37,214 bases of DNA from Candidatus Avisuccinivibrio pullicola. GTDB lineage: Bacteria; Pseudomonadota; Gammaproteobacteria; Enterobacterales; Succinivibrionaceae. Of this stretch, positions 1-8,675 are shown piece after piece. The translations under genes were made by a program, and so were the position numbers. The stretch lies in assembly GCA_018713485.1 (NCBI GenBank), contig DVOQ01000012.1, positions 1 through 37,214 on the forward strand, given 5' to 3'. The notes below the pieces were generated by a model. It was not told the DNA's origin. It saw only the letters and a program-made list of their open reading frames with translations, and made no database searches. Every line of letters starts with the position of its first letter. Within the stretch, counting starts at the first letter, position 1.

Positions 1-607
1 GGCGCTCATGCTCCACGGCCTCGGCGGAAACGTCCTCGGGGTGCACGAAATCAGGCTTGGAGGCGCAGACGTGCATGGCGACGTTCTTGGCGGTCTCCTC
101 GTCGCCGCCCTCTAAGACGACCACGACGCCGATACGGCGGTTGGAGTGCACATACACGCCTAACACATCACCCTCGACCTCGCGCACGCGGCGGATGTTG
201 AGGTTCTCACCGATCTTGGCGACTAAGGCGGTTAAGGCATCGCCCACGGTCTGTCCGCCGAAATCAGCGGCCTTGAGGGTGTCGACGTCAGTGGCACCGC
301 ACTTTAAGGCGATCTCGGCCACCTTGTTGGCGAAATCCACGAACTCCTGGTTCTTGGCGGCGAAATCGGTCTCGGAGTTGACCTCGACTAACACCACCTT
401 GTTGCCTTCGCGGGCCATGGCGATGATGCCTTCGGCGGCGGTACGGGTTGCCTTCTTGGCAGCCTTGAGAGCACCGCTCTTTCTCATCTCGTCGATTGCC
501 TTCTGTAAATCGCCGTCGGCGGCCACAAGGGCTTTCTTGCAGTCCATCATGCCGGCACCGGTGATATCACGCAGCTCTTTAACCATGGCAGCGGTTACGT
601 TAGCCAT
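1..607 (-). CDS. tsf: Translation elongation factor Ts, 3' end cut by window edge
   Basis: EF-Ts is the cytoplasmic guanine-nucleotide exchange factor that regenerates EF-Tu-GTP. The minus-strand frame from ATG at 605-607 gives about 202 residues. It begins [20 protein letters not shown], then has the conserved MDCKKAL segment of the N-terminal UBA-like domain and the [10 protein letters not shown] motif (about residues 77-86) that contacts EF-Tu. Full-length proteins are about 280-290 residues, so roughly the last 80 lie beyond position 1. The start is preceded by GAGGAAAGAAAAA, a clear ribosome binding site. It follows rpsB in the usual order, with a terminator-like hairpin between them. 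Identification is near certain. Confidence 0.97.
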   Translation of the reverse strand, partial: MANVTAAMVKELRDITGAGMMDCKKALVAADGDLQKAIDEMRKSGALKAAKKATRTAAEGIIAMAREGNKVVLVEVNSETDFAAKNQEFVDFANKVAEIALKCGATDVDTLKAADFGGQTVGDALTALVAKIGENLNIRRVREVEGDVLGVYVHSNRRIGVVVVLEGGDEETAKNVAMHVCASKPDFVHPEDVSAEAVEHER

Positions 608-632
608 TTTTTCTTTCCTCAAGATTAATTTC

Positions 633-659
633 AAAAAAGCCGGAACAAAGGTCCGGCCT
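633..659 (-). terminator. Intercistronic terminator/attenuator between rpsB and tsf
   Basis: Read on the minus strand, an 8-bp stem (637-644 paired with 652-659, one G-T pair) with a 7-base loop is followed directly by six T residues. This is a textbook Rho-independent terminator shape, yet it lies between rpsB and tsf. It probably acts as a partial terminator lowering tsf relative to rpsB. Confidence 0.8.
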
Positions 660-676
660 TGCTAAAAACGGATGAC

Positions 677-696
677 GGAGGGACTTGCGTCCCTCC
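677..696 (-). other. GNRA-capped hairpin just after the rpsB stop
   Basis: A perfect 8-bp inverted repeat (677-684 with 689-696) encloses four bases. On the rpsB transcript the loop reads GCAA, a GNRA tetraloop. No T-run follows, so it is not a terminator by itself. A 3'-end stabiliser or RNase-processing element preceding the attenuator is an inference. Confidence 0.6.
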
Positions 697-717
697 CTGA
701 CAACCCTGACGCCTGAA

Positions 718-1509
718 TTACTGGGCATCAGCGGGAGCGGCCTCAGGGGCGCTCTCTTCAGCCGGGGCGGCCTCAGCGGGAGCCTCGGCACCGTCATTCA
801 TGACCTGCTCCACCTCAGCGCGGGTGAGCTCGGCGCGGGCGGCGTTAATGGTCTCCACCACGCCCTTTAAGTAAAGATCGACGGCACGGATGGCGTCGTC
901 ATTACCGGGGATGATGTAGCTCACGCCATCGGGGTTGGAATTGGTATCCACCACGGCCACTACGGGAATGCCTAAGTTGTTGGCTTCCTTAATGGCAATG
1001 TGCTCGACCTCGGCGTCAATCACGAACAGGGCATCGGGTAAGCCGCCCATGTCCTTGATACCGCCTAAAGAGCGGTTGAGCTTATCGAGCTCGCGGGTGC
1101 GCAGCAGCGCTTCCTTCTTGGTGAGCTTCTCGAAAGTGCCGTCGGTGGACTGCACCTCAAGCTCCTTTAAGCGCTTGATGGACTGACGCACGGTCTTCCA
1201 GTTGGTGAGCATGCCACCTAACCATCTGTGATCAACGTAGTACTGACCACATTCCTTGGCGGCAGGACCAATCTTGTCGCAGGCGGCGCGCTTGGTGCCG
1301 ACAAACAGGATCTTGCCCTTGTGAGCGACGGTGGAGCTTAAGAAGTTAAGCGCCTCATCGTAGCACTGCACGGTCTTCTCAAGGTTGATGATGTGCACGC
1401 CATTGCGGGAGCCGAAAATGAAGGGCTTCATCTTGGGGTTCCAGTAACGGGTCTGATGGCCGAAATGCACACCGGCCTGGAGCATGTCACGCATGGTGAT
1501 GGTAGACAT
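718..1509 (-). CDS. rpsB: 30S ribosomal protein S2
   Basis: S2 is a late-assembling 30S subunit protein needed for S1 binding and translation initiation. The 263-residue product has the S2 opening [14 protein letters not shown], the [10 protein letters not shown] segment, FVGTKRAA and the [12 protein letters not shown] motif. The body ends near residue 238. A C-terminal tail of about 25 residues rich in Ala, Pro and Glu makes it longer than the roughly 241 residues of E. coli S2. The ATG at 1507-1509 follows CGAGGTATTTAA, a good ribosome binding site. It heads the rpsB-tsf unit and has a leader of about 125 nt with inverted repeats, consistent with the S2 autoregulation known in gammaproteobacteria. 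Confidence 0.98.
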   Translation of the reverse strand: MSTITMRDMLQAGVHFGHQTRYWNPKMKPFIFGSRNGVHIINLEKTVQCYDEALNFLSSTVAHKGKILFVGTKRAACDKIGPAAKECGQYYVDHRWLGGMLTNWKTVRQSIKRLKELEVQSTDGTFEKLTKKEALLRTRELDKLNRSLGGIKDMGGLPDALFVIDAEVEHIAIKEANNLGIPVVAVVDTNSNPDGVSYIIPGNDDAIRAVDLYLKGVVETINAARAELTRAEVEQVMNDGAEAPAEAAPAEESAPEAAPADAQ

Positions 1510-1636
1510 TTAAATACCTCGGTTATGGGTTATGCCTCCACTGTTCCGCGATCCCTGACCTTACGGCACCCGGGGAGAGCGTTACGAACAGTGTGTGTTT
1601 TCAAAATTACGTTAAATACCTTGCCCTGATAAGGGC
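1510..1636 (-). promoter_or_regulatory. rpsB 5' leader, probable S2-responsive structure
   Basis: Between the proposed -10 and the rpsB start lie about 125 transcribed bases. On the minus strand they contain an early GCCCT-TATC-AGGGC hairpin and a 6-bp closing stem (1586-1591 with 1541-1546). That stem encloses a GC-rich region able to fold again, and a duplicated CATAACC precedes the ribosome binding site. Gammaproteobacterial rpsB leaders are known targets of S2 feedback. Assigning this leader to that class is inference from position and structure. Confidence 0.5.
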
Positions 1637-1641
1637 GGCTC

Positions 1642-1650
1642 ATTTTAGCA
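1642..1650 (-). promoter_or_regulatory. rpsB promoter, extended -10
   Basis: On the minus strand the sequence reads TGC then TAAAAT, an extended -10 element. No convincing -35 hexamer is present 16-18 bases upstream. The same TGCTAAAAT recurs before nqrA, cheV and glyA in this window. Confidence 0.6.
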
Positions 1651-1720
1651 TGAAAGAGGGCGTTTTTGTGCCCCGATCCCGGCCTTTTTGGCGCTATGAC
1701 AGGGCACAGAACCGCCTCCT

Positions 1721-1749
1721 GTGACATTTCTTCCACGCTCTGCTAGACT
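1721..1749 (+). promoter_or_regulatory. Promoter of the small membrane protein gene
   Basis: A -35 hexamer GTGACA (1721-1726), a 17-base spacer ending in TGC, and a -10 hexamer TAGACT (1744-1749) lie about 23 bases before the ATG. It is one of the few promoters here with a good -35. Confidence 0.6.
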
Positions 1750-1772
1750 TTAGGAAAATGAAGTGAGGGCTT

Positions 1773-2036
1773 ATGCAAAAAGCTAATCTGTCTCCTGAGA
1801 CGCTGCGTGCCAAAAAGCGCGTCCACGTGGCCGTTTCCTGTGTACTGCTGACCGTCGTGCTCAGCACTCTGATTTTTCTGTTCCCCACCGGCATCATGGC
1901 CACCTGCTGCGTAATCTTCGCCGGCATCTTCTTCTGCCTTGCCGTGAGCTATCAGCGTGCCGTGCTCCACGTGCTGTTACTCACCCTCGGCTCTCTGGGG
2001 ATCTGCGCCTGTTTTTACGTCATCGCCACCGCTTAG
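1773..2036 (+). CDS. Small three-helix inner-membrane protein, unknown function
   Basis: The 87-residue product is not recognised. It has a short basic N-terminus (residues 1-16, RAKKR) and then three hydrophobic stretches at about 17-37, 39-59 and 65-86 separated by short turns. This predicts a three-pass inner-membrane protein with a cytoplasmic N-terminus. Five cysteines lie within the membrane segments. The ATG follows GTGAGGG at a good distance and the gene has its own promoter. Its last 60 bases overlap the 3' end of the convergent secreted-protein gene, so the two coding ends are antisense to each other. The ribosome binding site, promoter and hydrophobic pattern support a real gene. 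Confidence 0.7.
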   Translation: MQKANLSPETLRAKKRVHVAVSCVLLTVVLSTLIFLFPTGIMATCCVIFAGIFFCLAVSYQRAVLHVLLLTLGSLGICACFYVIATA

Positions 2037-3959
2037 CCCCGAAGCGGAAGTTCCTACGGGGCCATGGGGCAGCGGCAGCGGGTTTTCCCGCTCCACGATC
2101 TCGCTGTGCGGATCGAAAGCGCCCTCTTCAAAATCATCCTCACTGCCTAAACTGACATCCGGCATCTCCTCACGATACGGCGCGGCAATAAGCCTGTCGG
2201 TCTGCAGCTGCGCGGCAATGCCCGACACGAGTTCCGCTCTCCAGTACGGCAAACCCCGCTCCATCACCTCATGATGCAGATACTGCCCTAAGGCGGTTTC
2301 ATAGGCGCGGTAGAGCTCCTGCAAAGCCGTCAGCGTCCTGCCGTCCTCACGGGATACTGCCTGTACGGAGGCCAGCTTATTGTGATATTCGTGATTAAGC
2401 TCAAGATGGGCGCGCCGTGACTCTAAGGCGCAGATATCGCCATCCTTGGTGGAGATACAGGAGCGCATTAAAAAGTAATCGCCAAAGCCGTAAATGCGCA
2501 TCAGAGTAAGTAAGGGCAGAGACAGACCTTCAGGGAGGGAAGACTGTGCTTCGGTCTCCCCGTCAGCAAAGGGGGAGGTGCTCCAGGCGCTACTGAAGGC
2601 CCTGTAGGCATCCACCATGGCCGCATAATGCTCGTTGATAAGTCCCATGTGATGTAAACCGGCCTCAATACCGCGCCGGCATTCCTCCGAAGGGTAAAAG
2701 AACTCATCACGCCTTGCCCCCTCAAAGAGAGAGCACTGTCTCTCAAGGGGTTCTTCCGTAAGCCTTCTGCCCCCCGTCCCCTGACGGAAGGCGTTTTCGG
2801 ACCGGTAGTCCAGAGCGGCCGGTCTTCCGGCCATCTGCCAGATCCTAAGCAGCATCTGTCTATAGGCAATGACGCGTAAGGCCTGCGCCTGACGCGTCTC
2901 GGGCAGCAGATAGGAGAACTCACGGTAAAACTCCGCCCACGCCTTGAGCGCGTCTTCAAGGGCTGCCATGACGTTGAGCTGTCCCCGGTGACGGCGCATC
3001 AGCACCGCGGTGTATTTCAGGCTCTCCAGCTCATAGCGGTTTTCAATATCGTAAATAAAGGTCGTGGGATCGGCTGCATGATGAAGAATGCGTCCATAGC
3101 TTTCAGGGAAGTCCTGCACAGACCGTTTTCCGGCGAGGGAATAGAGCATTAAGTACCACTCCCTGTCCTCCGCCCAGGCGGAAAGTCCCACCGGTCCCGA
3201 GGCCATTTGCCTCAGGGAGTCGTTCCACAGCGAGACATAACGCTGAAAGGGCCCGTCCTCGCGGTGCATCAGCTCGTCAATAAAGGATAAAGGCCCTACC
3301 CCCTGATGGGCAAAAAAACGATCGAGCGCAATTTTGCAGCCGTCATTGAGAGAGAAACGGTAAGGGGCAGCGCTGCCTTCGGTACACAGGGCATCGATCT
3401 CTGAGGCCCTGTCCTTAGCAAATCCCGCAGGCGGCCACAGCAAAGAGGCTACCAGGGATTTGCGGCAATTAAAATTCTCGTTTAAAGACAGGGCCGTACA
3501 TTCGGAAGCCACCGTGCGCAGGATAAGATCGGCCCCCGTCATGGGGATCTCCAGCGTCTGTGGCAACTGTAACAGGGCCGCGTCTTCAGGCTTAAAGGTA
3601 AGCGACAGGGTGGGACTTGCCACCATGCTCAGAACCACCCGTGAGTCGAGCTGAAACTCAAGGGCATTACCGCTGAGCTCGGCGTAGGCACTTGATACCA
3701 CGCCATCTGAGGCAATGGAAACCTCAAAAACCTGCGTAGAGGGATGAGACTTAGGCAGAAGCAGGGTGACGCGAAACACCTCGGGATCGCGGCGCGCGCA
3801 GAGTACGGTCTGCAGCTGCGTGCCCGCCGGCGCGTTGACAAAAGCCGCCACTTCGGCCGATCCGTCCACGTAATCGAGCCGTCCGGCCTCCCACAGGGAG
3901 GCTCCATTCACCACGGCCGGCGCAAAGGCCAGCACTGCCATCGTAAGCGCTTTTTTCAT
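1977..3959 (-). CDS. Large secreted (periplasmic) protein, unknown function
   Basis: The 660-residue product begins with a Sec signal peptide: MKKALT, a hydrophobic core, and probable cleavage after NGA near residue 20. The mature part has no membrane helix and about ten cysteines, which fits a disulfide-bonded periplasmic protein. Residues about 20-150 look beta-rich. The rest is helical, with Trp, Tyr and Arg spread through it. A stretch near residues 525-570 (ELNHEYHNKL, then LTALQELYRAYE) resembles the Leu-Asn-x-x-Tyr and Gln-aromatic spacing of LprI/DUF1311 domains, but this is weak. The C-terminal 40 residues are acidic and low-complexity, and their codons overlap the convergent small membrane gene. 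The ATG follows AAAGGTGG. I cannot assign a function. Confidence 0.85.
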   Translation of the reverse strand: MKKALTMAVLAFAPAVVNGASLWEAGRLDYVDGSAEVAAFVNAPAGTQLQTVLCARRDPEVFRVTLLLPKSHPSTQVFEVSIASDGVVSSAYAELSGNALEFQLDSRVVLSMVASPTLSLTFKPEDAALLQLPQTLEIPMTGADLILRTVASECTALSLNENFNCRKSLVASLLWPPAGFAKDRASEIDALCTEGSAAPYRFSLNDGCKIALDRFFAHQGVGPLSFIDELMHREDGPFQRYVSLWNDSLRQMASGPVGLSAWAEDREWYLMLYSLAGKRSVQDFPESYGRILHHAADPTTFIYDIENRYELESLKYTAVLMRRHRGQLNVMAALEDALKAWAEFYREFSYLLPETRQAQALRVIAYRQMLLRIWQMAGRPAALDYRSENAFRQGTGGRRLTEEPLERQCSLFEGARRDEFFYPSEECRRGIEAGLHHMGLINEHYAAMVDAYRAFSSAWSTSPFADGETEAQSSLPEGLSLPLLTLMRIYGFGDYFLMRSCISTKDGDICALESRRAHLELNHEYHNKLASVQAVSREDGRTLTALQELYRAYETALGQYLHHEVMERGLPYWRAELVSGIAAQLQTDRLIAAPYREEMPDVSLGSEDDFEEGAFDPHSEIVERENPLPLPHGPVGTSASGLSGGDDVKTGADPQRAEGE

Positions 3960-3977
3960 AAGCCACCTTTAGCGCCC

Positions 3978-3983
3978 ATCATA
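3978..3983 (-). promoter_or_regulatory. Possible -10 of the secreted-protein gene
   Basis: A TATGAT hexamer on the minus strand lies about 20 bases before the ATG. No clear -35 is seen at standard spacing, so this is tentative. Confidence 0.3.
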
Positions 3984-4105
3984 CCCCAAAGCGCAGGATG
4001 TGCTTACTGATGCAACTAAATTTCACATCGCTAAGAAAGCGTCCGGAGCAGAAGAGGAAAGGGAGAGGGAGTGCACCACGGCACTTACACACTTACAGAT
4101 ATGAG

Positions 4106-4128
4106 AAACCCCCGCGGCTGCGGGGGTT
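4106..4128 (-). terminator. Terminator after nqrF
   Basis: A 9-bp GC-rich stem (4107-4115 with 4120-4128) with a 4-base loop is followed on the minus strand by a short T-rich tract (TTTCT). It lies 12 bases beyond the nqrF stop and ends the nqr operon. Confidence 0.75.
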
Positions 4129-4140
4129 CTAAGCGCTTTA

Positions 4141-5370
4141 TTAACCGCCGAAGTTGTCGAAGAGGATGTTCTCGTCCTCGACGCCTAAGGAGTGGAGCAT
4201 GTCCACGGCGCTCTTGGTCATCATGGGCGGGCCGCACATGTAGAACTCGCAGTCCTCGGGACTCTTGTGGTTCTTGAGGTACTGCTCATAGAGCACGTTG
4301 GCAATAAAGCCGGTTAAGCCGGTCCAGTGATCCTCGGGTAACGGATCGGAGAGGGCCAGATGCCACGTGAAGTTCGGGTGCTCCTTGGCGAGCTGATCGA
4401 ACTCCTCCACATAAAAGGCCTCTCTTAAGGAACGGGCACCGTACCAGAAGGAGATGCGGCGGTTGGTCTTCAGTCTCTTTAACTGATCGAAGATGTGCGA
4501 ACGCATCGGGGCCATACCGGCACCACCGCCGATGAACACCATCTCATTATTGGTCTCACGGGCGAAGAACTCGCCGAAGGGACCGGAAATGGTGACCTTA
4601 TCACCGGGCTTTAAGCTCCAGATATAGGAGGACATAATCCCGGGCGGCACGTCGTGCAGCATCTTAAGCGGCGGAGTGGCGATACGGACGTTGAGCATGA
4701 TGAGGCCCTTTTCGTCCGGATAGTTGGCCATGGAGTAAGCACGCAGGGTCGGCGTGTCCACCTTGGACACGAGATCGAACAAGCCAAAGCGCTCCCAGTC
4801 ACCGCGGTACTCCTTCGGAATGTCAAAATCCTTGTAGTACACGGTGTGCGGCGGGCATTCAATCTGAATGTAGCCACCGGCGCGGAACGGCACTTCCTCA
4901 CCCTCGGGCACGCGCAGACGCAGCTCCTTAATGAAGGTGGCCACGTTGTTGTTGCTCTCGACGGTGCACTCCCACTTCTTGACGCCGAAGACCTCGGCCG
5001 GGACCTCGATCTCGATGTCGTTCTTCACCGTCACCTGGCAGGCTAAACGCCAGCCTTCACGGATCTGACGCTTGGTGAAGTGCGAATATTCGATGGGCAA
5101 CACGTCGCCGCCGCCCTTGACGACTTTAACCTTGCACTGACCGCAGGCACCGCGACCGCCGCAGGCGGAGGACACGAACACGCCCTTGTCAGAAAGGTTA
5201 TTTAAAAGCTTGTTGCCGGCAGGGCAGGTCAGAGCGAGGCTCGGATCACCGTTCACCCCGATGGTGATGTCACCGGACTGCACAAGGAAACGCTTGGCAC
5301 CCAGGATCAACGCCACCAGGACGGCGATGATGACCACGAACATGACCACACCGGACACGATTGTAAACAT
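4141..5370 (-). CDS. nqrF: Na+-translocating NADH:quinone reductase subunit F
   Basis: NqrF is the NADH-oxidising entry subunit of the sodium-pumping NADH:ubiquinone reductase. It passes electrons from NADH through FAD and a 2Fe-2S cluster to the membrane subunits. The 409-residue product has one N-terminal membrane helix (about 3-25). A ferredoxin domain follows with cluster ligands Cys70, Cys76, Cys79 and Cys111 ([11 protein letters not shown], then LAC). Next come the FAD-binding RAYSMANYP motif (about residue 210) and the NADH-binding [17 protein letters not shown] stretch. The C-terminus has the MCGPPMM motif. The length matches the family (about 407). It is the last gene of nqrABCDEF, nine bases after nqrE, and is followed by a terminator. 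Confidence 0.98.
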   Translation of the reverse strand: MFTIVSGVVMFVVIIAVLVALILGAKRFLVQSGDITIGVNGDPSLALTCPAGNKLLNNLSDKGVFVSSACGGRGACGQCKVKVVKGGGDVLPIEYSHFTKRQIREGWRLACQVTVKNDIEIEVPAEVFGVKKWECTVESNNNVATFIKELRLRVPEGEEVPFRAGGYIQIECPPHTVYYKDFDIPKEYRGDWERFGLFDLVSKVDTPTLRAYSMANYPDEKGLIMLNVRIATPPLKMLHDVPPGIMSSYIWSLKPGDKVTISGPFGEFFARETNNEMVFIGGGAGMAPMRSHIFDQLKRLKTNRRISFWYGARSLREAFYVEEFDQLAKEHPNFTWHLALSDPLPEDHWTGLTGFIANVLYEQYLKNHKSPEDCEFYMCGPPMMTKSAVDMLHSLGVEDENILFDNFGG

Positions 5371-5379
5371 GTTACCTCC

Positions 5380-5979
5380 TTAGAGCTGAATGCCTGAGAA
5401 GGACATGAAGCCGATGGCCATCAGTCCCGAGGTGATGAAGGTGAGGCCCAGACCGCGTAAACCGGCCGGAGCATCGGAGTACTTAAGTCTCTCACGGATA
5501 GCGGCTAAGAGAATGATAGCCAGAGCCCACGAGATACCGGAGCCTAAGCCGTAGACCACCGACTCTGCGAAATTGTATTCGCGCTGCACCATGAAGGAAA
5601 CACCGGCGAAAATCACGCAGTTTACGGTGATAAGCGGCAGGAAGATACCTAACGCGCTGTACAGTGAAGGCACGTACTTGTCGAGGAACATCTCGAGGAT
5701 CTGCACGATGGCCGCGATCACACCGATGTAGGTGATGAAGGAGAGGAACGACAGATCAAGTCCCGGAATTAAGGCATCGGGCATCAGCACATAAGTGTTG
5801 ATGAGATTGTTCACCGGCACGGCGATAATCTGCACCATGATCACGGCGGCACCTAAACCTGCGGAAGTGGTCACCTTCTTCGACACGGCGAGGAAGGTAC
5901 ACATACCGAGGAAGAAGGCTAACGCCATGTTCTCGATGAAGATACTCTTAATAAAGAGTGAGAGGTAATGCTCTAACAT
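5380..5979 (-). CDS. nqrE: Na+-translocating NADH:quinone reductase subunit E
   Basis: NqrE is a six-helix inner-membrane subunit. With NqrD it forms an inverted pair holding an iron centre in the sodium-pumping complex. The 199-residue product begins [20 protein letters not shown] and carries the conserved [11 protein letters not shown] and [11 protein letters not shown] segments. Its length equals the family norm. It lies two bases downstream of nqrD and nine upstream of nqrF, so it is translated within the operon. Cysteines in helix 1 (GMCTF) and in the NCVIFAG segment are candidates for the conserved iron ligands shared with NqrD. Confidence 0.97.
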   Translation of the reverse strand: MLEHYLSLFIKSIFIENMALAFFLGMCTFLAVSKKVTTSAGLGAAVIMVQIIAVPVNNLINTYVLMPDALIPGLDLSFLSFITYIGVIAAIVQILEMFLDKYVPSLYSALGIFLPLITVNCVIFAGVSFMVQREYNFAESVVYGLGSGISWALAIILLAAIRERLKYSDAPAGLRGLGLTFITSGLMAIGFMSFSGIQL

Positions 5980-5981
5980 GA

Positions 5982-6644
5982 TTAGTAATCCTCCCTGTGG
6001 GTCTCATACTCGGGAGCATCGACCAGATCCTTTCTAAAGGTCTTAACGAGCCAGATGAGTAATCCGACGAAGAAGAAGCCGCAGGGCGGCATCACCAGCA
6101 GACCGCAGGGTACGTACCAGCCGCCGTTGTTCACGGTCTCGAGGAGGGTGATACCGAACCACGAACCTGAGCCGAAGATTTCACGGAAGGTGGCAATAAT
6201 GCACAGTACACCTGAGTAGCCAAGACCGTTACCTAAACCGTCAAAGAACGAAGGCACAGCCGGATACTTAAGGGCGAAACCCTCGGTACGGCCCATCACG
6301 ATGCAGTTCGTGATAATCAGGCCCACGTACACGGACAGCTGCTTGGACAGATCGTAGGCGAAGGCCTTTAAGAGCTGATCCACCAGAATCACGAGCGAGG
6401 CGATAATCGTCATCTGGGCGATAATACGTACCGAGCTCGGAATGTAATTGCGGGTCAGCGACACGAAGTAATTCGAGATCGCGGTCACCGCCGTCACGGA
6501 AATACCCATGACGAAAGCCGTCTTCATGCTTGAAGTCACGGCAAGCGTGGAACAGATGCCCAGCACCTGGATCATGATCGGGTTGTTATTGATCAGCGGA
6601 TCGAGGAGGGCTTCCTTCCAGGTTGGAACCTTTGCTTCACTCAT
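5982..6644 (-). CDS. nqrD: Na+-translocating NADH:quinone reductase subunit D
   Basis: NqrD is a six-helix membrane subunit homologous to NqrE and to RnfE. The 220-residue product has the typical N-terminus ([15 protein letters not shown]), the [10 protein letters not shown] segment with a candidate iron-ligand Cys, and the mid-protein [15 protein letters not shown] motif. The ATG overlaps the nqrC stop as ATGA, which implies translational coupling. The C-terminal tail (EYETHREDY) is hydrophilic and cytoplasmic. Placement between nqrC and nqrE separates it from RnfE. Confidence 0.97.
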   Translation of the reverse strand: MSEAKVPTWKEALLDPLINNNPIMIQVLGICSTLAVTSSMKTAFVMGISVTAVTAISNYFVSLTRNYIPSSVRIIAQMTIIASLVILVDQLLKAFAYDLSKQLSVYVGLIITNCIVMGRTEGFALKYPAVPSFFDGLGNGLGYSGVLCIIATFREIFGSGSWFGITLLETVNNGGWYVPCGLLVMPPCGFFFVGLLIWLVKTFRKDLVDAPEYETHREDY

Positions 6645-7435
6645 TTAATGATCTCCCCCTTGCGAACATTCTCAAGGAACGGCTTGTAGGCGTTACCGAA
6701 CCAGTAACGGGCAGCGTTGTCGATACCGCGGGTCGTTAAAGTGGCACCGGAGAGGCTGTCCACTTCATAGGAGGCGGCATCACCTTCCTTAGCGGCATTC
6801 TTCTTGATGACGAAAGCGTACTCGCCGTTCTCGTTATCAAACTTCTTGTCCACCCATAAGGCCTGCCAGCGCGGATTGTCAATTTCACCGCCTAAGCCGG
6901 GGGTCTCACCGTGGCTGTAGAAGGTAAGACCCAGGATGGTGTTACCGTCGGTGCTTAAGGCCACGTAGCCATAAGCGGTAGACCACAGAGCGGCTCCGTA
7001 GAAGGGCAGAATGATACGGGTCACAGTTCCCTCATCATCCTTGACAAAGTACACGGGCATGTACTTGGCGCGCATCCTGATACCGGCGACGTCTTCCTCA
7101 GGGGGAATGGCGACGGAAGTATCGGGCTTGCGGCTTAAGGACTGGAAGTTGTAACCGTCAGCCTGATCCTGCATCTCGGGCACGAGTAATCCGGTCTCTA
7201 CATCAATGAGCTGAGCCTCGATGTGATCGGCATAGGTCTGGGCGACCGCCTCTCCGGCGTCAATGCCGGAAACCCTTAAGATGCTGACCTGTCTGTCATT
7301 GGCTAATGCGGCCTCCTTGAAGGGTCCTAAGGCCACGACGGCACTGGACACCAGCACGGAGCACACCAGGCAGAAGGCAATGATAATGACGAAAGTTCCG
7401 ACAACGGAATCTTTGTACTGCTTTAAGTTAAGCAC
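6641..7435 (-). CDS. nqrC: Na+-translocating NADH:quinone reductase subunit C
   Basis: NqrC carries a covalently bound FMN on a domain at the periplasmic face. The product has one N-terminal membrane helix (about residues 12-35) and a soluble domain. Near the C-terminus is the flavin-attachment motif SGATLT, with the acceptor Thr at about residue 232. I chose GTG at 7433-7435 because GAGGAG lies 8 bases upstream. A TTG two codons earlier is only two bases from that site. This gives 264 residues and an 8-base overlap with the nqrB stop. The [10 protein letters not shown] segment is also typical. Maturation needs an ApbE flavin transferase, which is not in this window. Confidence 0.95.
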   Translation of the reverse strand: MLNLKQYKDSVVGTFVIIIAFCLVCSVLVSSAVVALGPFKEAALANDRQVSILRVSGIDAGEAVAQTYADHIEAQLIDVETGLLVPEMQDQADGYNFQSLSRKPDTSVAIPPEEDVAGIRMRAKYMPVYFVKDDEGTVTRIILPFYGAALWSTAYGYVALSTDGNTILGLTFYSHGETPGLGGEIDNPRWQALWVDKKFDNENGEYAFVIKKNAAKEGDAASYEVDSLSGATLTTRGIDNAARYWFGNAYKPFLENVRKGEIIK

Positions 7436-8672
7436 GGCCAAGTCTCCTCTTGATGTTGCGCTGTGTAGTCAGGTAATCGAACAGCGGAGCACAGCAGTTA
7501 GCAAAGAGGATGGCTAACATCATGCCCTCGGGGTAAGCCGGATTAACAACGCGGATCAGCACCACCATGACACCGATGAGCGCACCGTAGGCCCACTTGC
7601 CCTTGCTCGTGAAAGCCGAGGACACGGGATCGGTCGCCATGAACACGGTACCAAAGGCGAAGCCGCCTAAGACCACGTGCCACAGGATCGGCATGGAGAG
7701 CAGCAGGTTAGTCTCGGAACCGATGGTGTTGAACAGGGATGAAGTGACGAAAGCACCGATGAGAATGCCGGCCATGACGCGCCACGAGGCGATACCGGTG
7801 ATGAGCAGGATAGCTGCGCCCACCAGAATCATCAGGGTCGAACCCTCGCCGATACAACCGGGGATATTACCTAAGAAGGCGTCCATCCAGGTGATCTTCT
7901 CGCCCGCCATGTTCACGAGAGCGCTCTCACCGCCTTCAGCCCACTGGGCTAAGGGGGTGGCACCCGAGAAGCCGTCTACCGGAACCCAGCAGTTGGTACC
8001 GGAGATGTTGGCAGGATAAGCGAAGAACAGGAAGGCACGGCCTGCTAAAGCCGGGTTCATGAAATTACGGCCGGTGCCGCCGAAGAGCTCCTTGGCAATG
8101 AGCACGCCGAAGCTGATACCTAAAGCGGCCTGCCACAGGGGAAGTGACGGGGGCACGATTAAGGCAAACAGGAACGAGGTGACGAAGAAGCCTTCGTTAA
8201 TCTCATGATGACGCACCACGCAGAACAGCACTTCCCAGAAAGCGCCGACCACGAAGACCACGATATAGATGGGGAAGAAGTGCACCGCGCCGATTAAGAA
8301 CTTCGAGTAAAGTCCGGCGTCAGCACCTAACGAGCCACCTAAGAGCTGCACTAAGGCAAAGTGGTAATCGTAGCTGAAGAGGCGGTAGGAAGTATCCGCG
8401 ATTTCCGCGGCGTTGGGCATGGCGGCGATAGCCATGACGGTCTGCTCGCCCACGTTGTACCAGCCCCAGAGCATGGTGGGAATGGCAGCAATGCAGACGA
8501 TAATCATGATGCGCTTTAAGTCGATGAAGTCGCGCACATGAGTACGGCCCTGGGTAACCTTGCCTGAAGAGAAGAACAGGGTAAAGGTACCTTCGTAGAG
8601 AGGATAGAGCACCTGAAGGATGCCGTCCTTCTCAAACATCGGGGCGATTTTCTTGAATAAAGCCAATAACAT
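7428..8672 (-). CDS. nqrB: Na+-translocating NADH:quinone reductase subunit B
   Basis: NqrB is the large membrane subunit that binds riboflavin and a covalent FMN and forms part of the sodium path and quinone site. The 414-residue product has about ten hydrophobic helices. Landmarks are [11 protein letters not shown] (residues 44-54), the [16 protein letters not shown] segment (about 194-209), and the flavin-attachment motif SGAT at about 236-239 with Thr239 as acceptor. The ATG follows GGAGGG just after the nqrA stop. The length equals the family norm. Confidence 0.98.
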   Translation of the reverse strand: MLLALFKKIAPMFEKDGILQVLYPLYEGTFTLFFSSGKVTQGRTHVRDFIDLKRIMIIVCIAAIPTMLWGWYNVGEQTVMAIAAMPNAAEIADTSYRLFSYDYHFALVQLLGGSLGADAGLYSKFLIGAVHFFPIYIVVFVVGAFWEVLFCVVRHHEINEGFFVTSFLFALIVPPSLPLWQAALGISFGVLIAKELFGGTGRNFMNPALAGRAFLFFAYPANISGTNCWVPVDGFSGATPLAQWAEGGESALVNMAGEKITWMDAFLGNIPGCIGEGSTLMILVGAAILLITGIASWRVMAGILIGAFVTSSLFNTIGSETNLLLSMPILWHVVLGGFAFGTVFMATDPVSSAFTSKGKWAYGALIGVMVVLIRVVNPAYPEGMMLAILFANCCAPLFDYLTTQRNIKRRLGRA

Positions 8673-8675
8673 GCG

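Noticed and set aside
57..665. 202-codon plus-strand frame opposite tsf
   Set aside because: Its composition (Ser, Thr, Ala, Pro) is that of an antisense shadow. The minus strand encodes EF-Ts unmistakably.
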